Part shown: positions 37,504-39,826 of the stretch, one piece after another
How positions within the stretch are numbered: position 1 is the first letter of the stretch
Layout: each line of letters begins with the position of its first letter
Origin: JBAZHE01 sp964547855
GTDB lineage: Bacteria > Patescibacteriota > Patescibacteriia > Patescibacteriales > WJLG01
Assembly (NCBI GenBank): GCA_964547855.1
Contig: CAZJPG010000013.1
Location: 1-39,826, forward strand
Length of the DNA: 39,826 bases
Direction of reading: 5' to 3'
Translations under genes and position numbers: made by a program
Notes under the pieces: generated by a model
Database searches by the model: none
What the model was told of the DNA's origin: nothing
Seen by the model: the letters and a program-made list of their open reading frames with translations, nothing else

Positions 37504-39797
37504 TGACTTTGGACTCGGAAGAGGAGCCAGTGCCATACAATCAAGGCAAGGCGGCAGAGGTTAAACTTAATATCGGCAATAGCTCCATGACAGGGGCTTT
37601 TATTTTTTCCTATCCCATAACTGTTCCTCCTGGCAGAAATGGCATGCAGCCCGACCTCAAACTGGTCTACAACAGCCAGTCCGGACAAGAAGGGGATATC
37701 CTTGGCTATGGCTGGGGCACCAATATCCCATATATCGAGCGCATCAATCGCGAAGGCATTGAAGACCTATACACCAAGGACTATTTTAATTCCTCTCTTT
37801 CCGGCGAGCTGATTAAAACATCGACATCATCTAGTCCGGAATACGGCGCCAAGGTCGAAAATGGCGACTTCCTCAAATATGTCTATGTCAACAAGTCGTA
37901 TTGGTTGGTCACCGACAAGACTGGTAAAACCTACAAATTTGGCGCTGATATCGCCACCAGGCAAAACGACCATGATAATGCCAGTTCCACCTTTAAGTGG
38001 ATGCTTGAGGAGGTTCGTGACACCAATGGTAATTATATAAAATATGAATATTATAAAGATAATGGCCAGATTTATCCCCAGACCATAACATATACCGGCC
38101 ATGATTCGACTGATGGAATTTTTGATGTAGAGTTCACGCGCGAATCGAGGGCTGACAATGCAACATCTTCAATGACTGGTTTTGCTGTCGCTACTAATTA
38201 TAGGATATCTGAAATAAAAACTGAGATGAATGATTCTTGGATCGGTAAGTATAAATTGGACTATGTTCTTGGTGATAATAATGTTCGCTCCATGCTTTCT
38301 AGCACGACACCTTCGTTCCGCGATGAATTTGGAAATATCACTGCTTTGCCACCGACAGAGTTTATATATCAAACAAAGATTCCGGGCTGGGAGCTTAATG
38401 ATTCCTGGTCGCTGCCGTCAACTGATGGTCTTTCCGGTAGTGATAATGGTCTTCGTTTTGCCGAAATCAATGGTGATGGATTGATTGATATAATTATTGG
38501 TGGATATGATGATGGCAATCTTGTTCATGATGTCTATATAAACAGTGGAAAAAATAGTTGGGGGCATGATAGTAATTATGTTTTTTCGTTCAATTTTAGT
38601 AATGGCGAGGCAGTTTTAGCTGATGTAAATGGAGACGGGCTTGACGACATAGTGGCTGCCAAGGATAATCAGGCAGCTAATGGTGTGTACATAAATAATG
38701 GTGATGCAACAGGATGGACTAAAGATAATGACTATACGGTGCCGGTTAATTTTTCCGATTCAAGTCCGGGCGGCAGCGATACAGGTGCTAGATTTGCTGA
38801 CGTTAACGGTGATGGACTAGTCGATATTGTTACAAATAGCAACGTGTATGTGAATAAAGGTGATGGTACTGGCTGGGAGAATGTTCAGAACTGGGGTTCT
38901 CCGCATATTATAAATTTAGGAGAGTCGCGTTTAACTGATGTTAATGGTGATGGTTTGGCTGATTTTCTCTATGCTCCATACAATGACACTGGCAAGGTGT
39001 ATATAAATACTGGCAGTAGTTCTGGTTGGGTATATGAACCAAGATATTCGATCCCCGTTGCTTTTAGGGGGTTGATTCTGAGTGATAATGTTGGCGTTGA
39101 TTTGGTTGATGTGAATGGTGATGGATTAGTTGATATAACCAGGAGGGACTATGATCACGATATTATATATATAAACAAGGGTGATGGTACGGGGTGGAGT
39201 AGTGATGGTAATTGGCTTTTTCCTCAAGATACCACTGACGTAAAAGCTAATAGAATGTTGGATGTGAATGGTGATGGGTTGGCTGATTTTGTTTATAAAG
39301 AATTTGATGAAGAAAATAGTTATATCTATATAAATAATGCTGGTGATCCTGATTTGATATCGGAAATTGATTATGGCACTGGCGCTATTGCCTCAATGGA
39401 GTATCTAGGTTCAGCGCAATATCTTGATGAATCTGCCGACAACCTTTTGAATCCTAAGAATCCTCTGTCTCTAACGACTTTGCGTAAGATCACGATCAAC
39501 GATGGTTTTGGTAATTTATCCACGACGACCTATGAGTATTCTGGTGGGTTATATTATTACAACAACGAATATGATCGTCGTTTCGCTGGTTTTCAGAAAG
39601 TGAAAGTAATCGATTCTTTGGGTAATTACACTCTTGGCTATTATCACCAAGGAGACACTTCTAGTTCGACTATTGGTGAATATCAAGACGATCAATCGAA
39701 GATAGGCAATATTTACAGAACAGAGACTTATGACAAGAACGACAGCTTATATACTAAGTCGGTCTATAAAATAGTGGGGTGCACCCCTTTCATTTGA
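37503..39797 (+). CDS. SpvB/Rhs-type surface toxin scaffold, 3' part and truncated
   Basis: This is 764 residues from the first ATG. The frame continues upstream to the slippery site at 37446. KLNIGNSSMTGAFIFSYPIT and PPGRNGMQPDLKLVYNSQSG with GYGWGTNIPYIERINREG are typical of SpvB/TcdB-like N-termini. Six DVNGDGL-D repeats (about 321-595) match FG-GAP/VCBS calcium-binding units. SEIDYGTGAIASMEYLGSAQY and FGNLSTTTYEYSGG follow as in Rhs/Tc proteins. Relatives are thousands of residues long and end in a variable toxin. Here the frame breaks after YTKSVYKI, where an IS-like end begins. It is a probable secreted polymorphic-toxin or adhesion scaffold, now incomplete. Confidence 0.85.
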   Translation: MTLDSEEEPVPYNQGKAAEVKLNIGNSSMTGAFIFSYPITVPPGRNGMQPDLKLVYNSQSGQEGDILGYGWGTNIPYIERINREGIEDLYTKDYFNSSLSGELIKTSTSSSPEYGAKVENGDFLKYVYVNKSYWLVTDKTGKTYKFGADIATRQNDHDNASSTFKWMLEEVRDTNGNYIKYEYYKDNGQIYPQTITYTGHDSTDGIFDVEFTRESRADNATSSMTGFAVATNYRISEIKTEMNDSWIGKYKLDYVLGDNNVRSMLSSTTPSFRDEFGNITALPPTEFIYQTKIPGWELNDSWSLPSTDGLSGSDNGLRFAEINGDGLIDIIIGGYDDGNLVHDVYINSGKNSWGHDSNYVFSFNFSNGEAVLADVNGDGLDDIVAAKDNQAANGVYINNGDATGWTKDNDYTVPVNFSDSSPGGSDTGARFADVNGDGLVDIVTNSNVYVNKGDGTGWENVQNWGSPHIINLGESRLTDVNGDGLADFLYAPYNDTGKVYINTGSSSGWVYEPRYSIPVAFRGLILSDNVGVDLVDVNGDGLVDITRRDYDHDIIYINKGDGTGWSSDGNWLFPQDTTDVKANRMLDVNGDGLADFVYKEFDEENSYIYINNAGDPDLISEIDYGTGAIASMEYLGSAQYLDESADNLLNPKNPLSLTTLRKITINDGFGNLSTTTYEYSGGLYYYNNEYDRRFAGFQKVKVIDSLGNYTLGYYHQGDTSSSTIGEYQDDQSKIGNIYRTETYDKNDSLYTKSVYKIVGCTPFI
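38463..39290 (+). repeat. Six FG-GAP/VCBS-like DVNGDGL repeats
   Basis: E/DVNGDGL-D units begin at 38463, 38622, 38799, 38937, 39108 and 39261, about 46-59 codons apart. Each is followed by a YINKGDGTGW-like strand in most copies. DxNxDGxxD is a calcium-binding loop. The repeats probably form a beta-propeller. Confidence 0.85.
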
Positions 39798-39826
39798 CAC
39801 ATTCTCCACGCTCCAATTGATATTGC
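39775..39826 (+). mobile_element. Probable left end of an IS3-family element
   Basis: TGGGGTGCACCCC (39775-39787) followed by TTTCATTTGACAC resembles IS3/IS150-type terminal repeats, which begin TG, contain TGCACCC and carry a TTGACA promoter (here TTGACA at 39794-39799 with TGATAT about 18 bp later). The SpvB-like frame loses its character exactly here and stops eight codons later. The element runs off the window, so no transposase is visible. Confidence 0.45.

Noticed and set aside
1..39826. Alternative genetic code with TGA as Gly (Gracilibacteria/Absconditabacteria)
   Set aside because: Several genes end in TGA at the expected length and none needs TGA read-through.

Overview
The window looks like a chromosomal segment of a Candidate Phyla Radiation (Patescibacteria, probably parcubacterial) genome. 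The evidence is AT-rich DNA, short intergenic gaps, the two-copy CxxC-x17-CxxC zinc protein often seen in that group, single-gene remnants of large pathways (a PurM-like protein, a NuoF-like protein, an aspartate-semialdehyde dehydrogenase) and many small membrane proteins. TGA is used as stop throughout, so the code is standard and the glycine-TGA lineages are excluded. No tRNA, rRNA or CRISPR array was seen.

Layout. 1-2.3 kb: exported EEP-type hydrolase and a membrane protein. 2.3-3.5 kb: PurM-like protein on the minus strand. 3.7-5.8 kb: ECF sigma factor, overlapping membrane protein and a small exported Gly-rich protein. 6-8 kb: MscS channel and CNNM/CBS membrane protein. 8-14.4 kb: beta-CASP nuclease, DUF1294 and transglutaminase-like pair, EngB, zinc-ribbon protein, divergent LCP enzyme and a protein that reads as a short cytoplasmic serpin relative. 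14.5-16.6 kb: divergent trehalase and RluF-type pseudouridine synthase, then a 26-residue basic micropeptide. 16.9-23.6 kb: two consecutive modules, each made of a tethered sugar-binding protein, a histidine kinase and a stand-alone receiver, with no ABC permease or ATPase. 24.2-31 kb: a six-gene cluster of four radical SAM enzymes, a GalT/Ap4A-phosphorylase-like HIT-fold protein and a MazG-like protein. This is the best candidate for an undescribed system. 31-37.2 kb: Asd, a DJ-1 lipoprotein with a bPH2 membrane protein, an archease-like protein, two small membrane proteins, GAPDH with a coupled leader ORF, and a NuoF-like protein. 37.3 kb to the end: an SpvB/Rhs-type surface toxin scaffold, split by a frameshift at an A7 tract and apparently cut off by an IS3-like end.

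Expression signals fall into two styles. Many genes have a -10 box (often extended, TGn-TATAAT) only 6-10 nt before the start codon, which implies leaderless mRNA, or they start without any Shine-Dalgarno sequence. A second set (the purM-like gene, the beta-CASP gene, the serpin-like gene, the whole radical SAM cluster, asd) has a strong AAGGAG-type site, and several of these have TTGACA-type promoters. The second set coincides largely with genes that look acquired or specialised.

All assignments come from reading motifs by eye. No database search was run.
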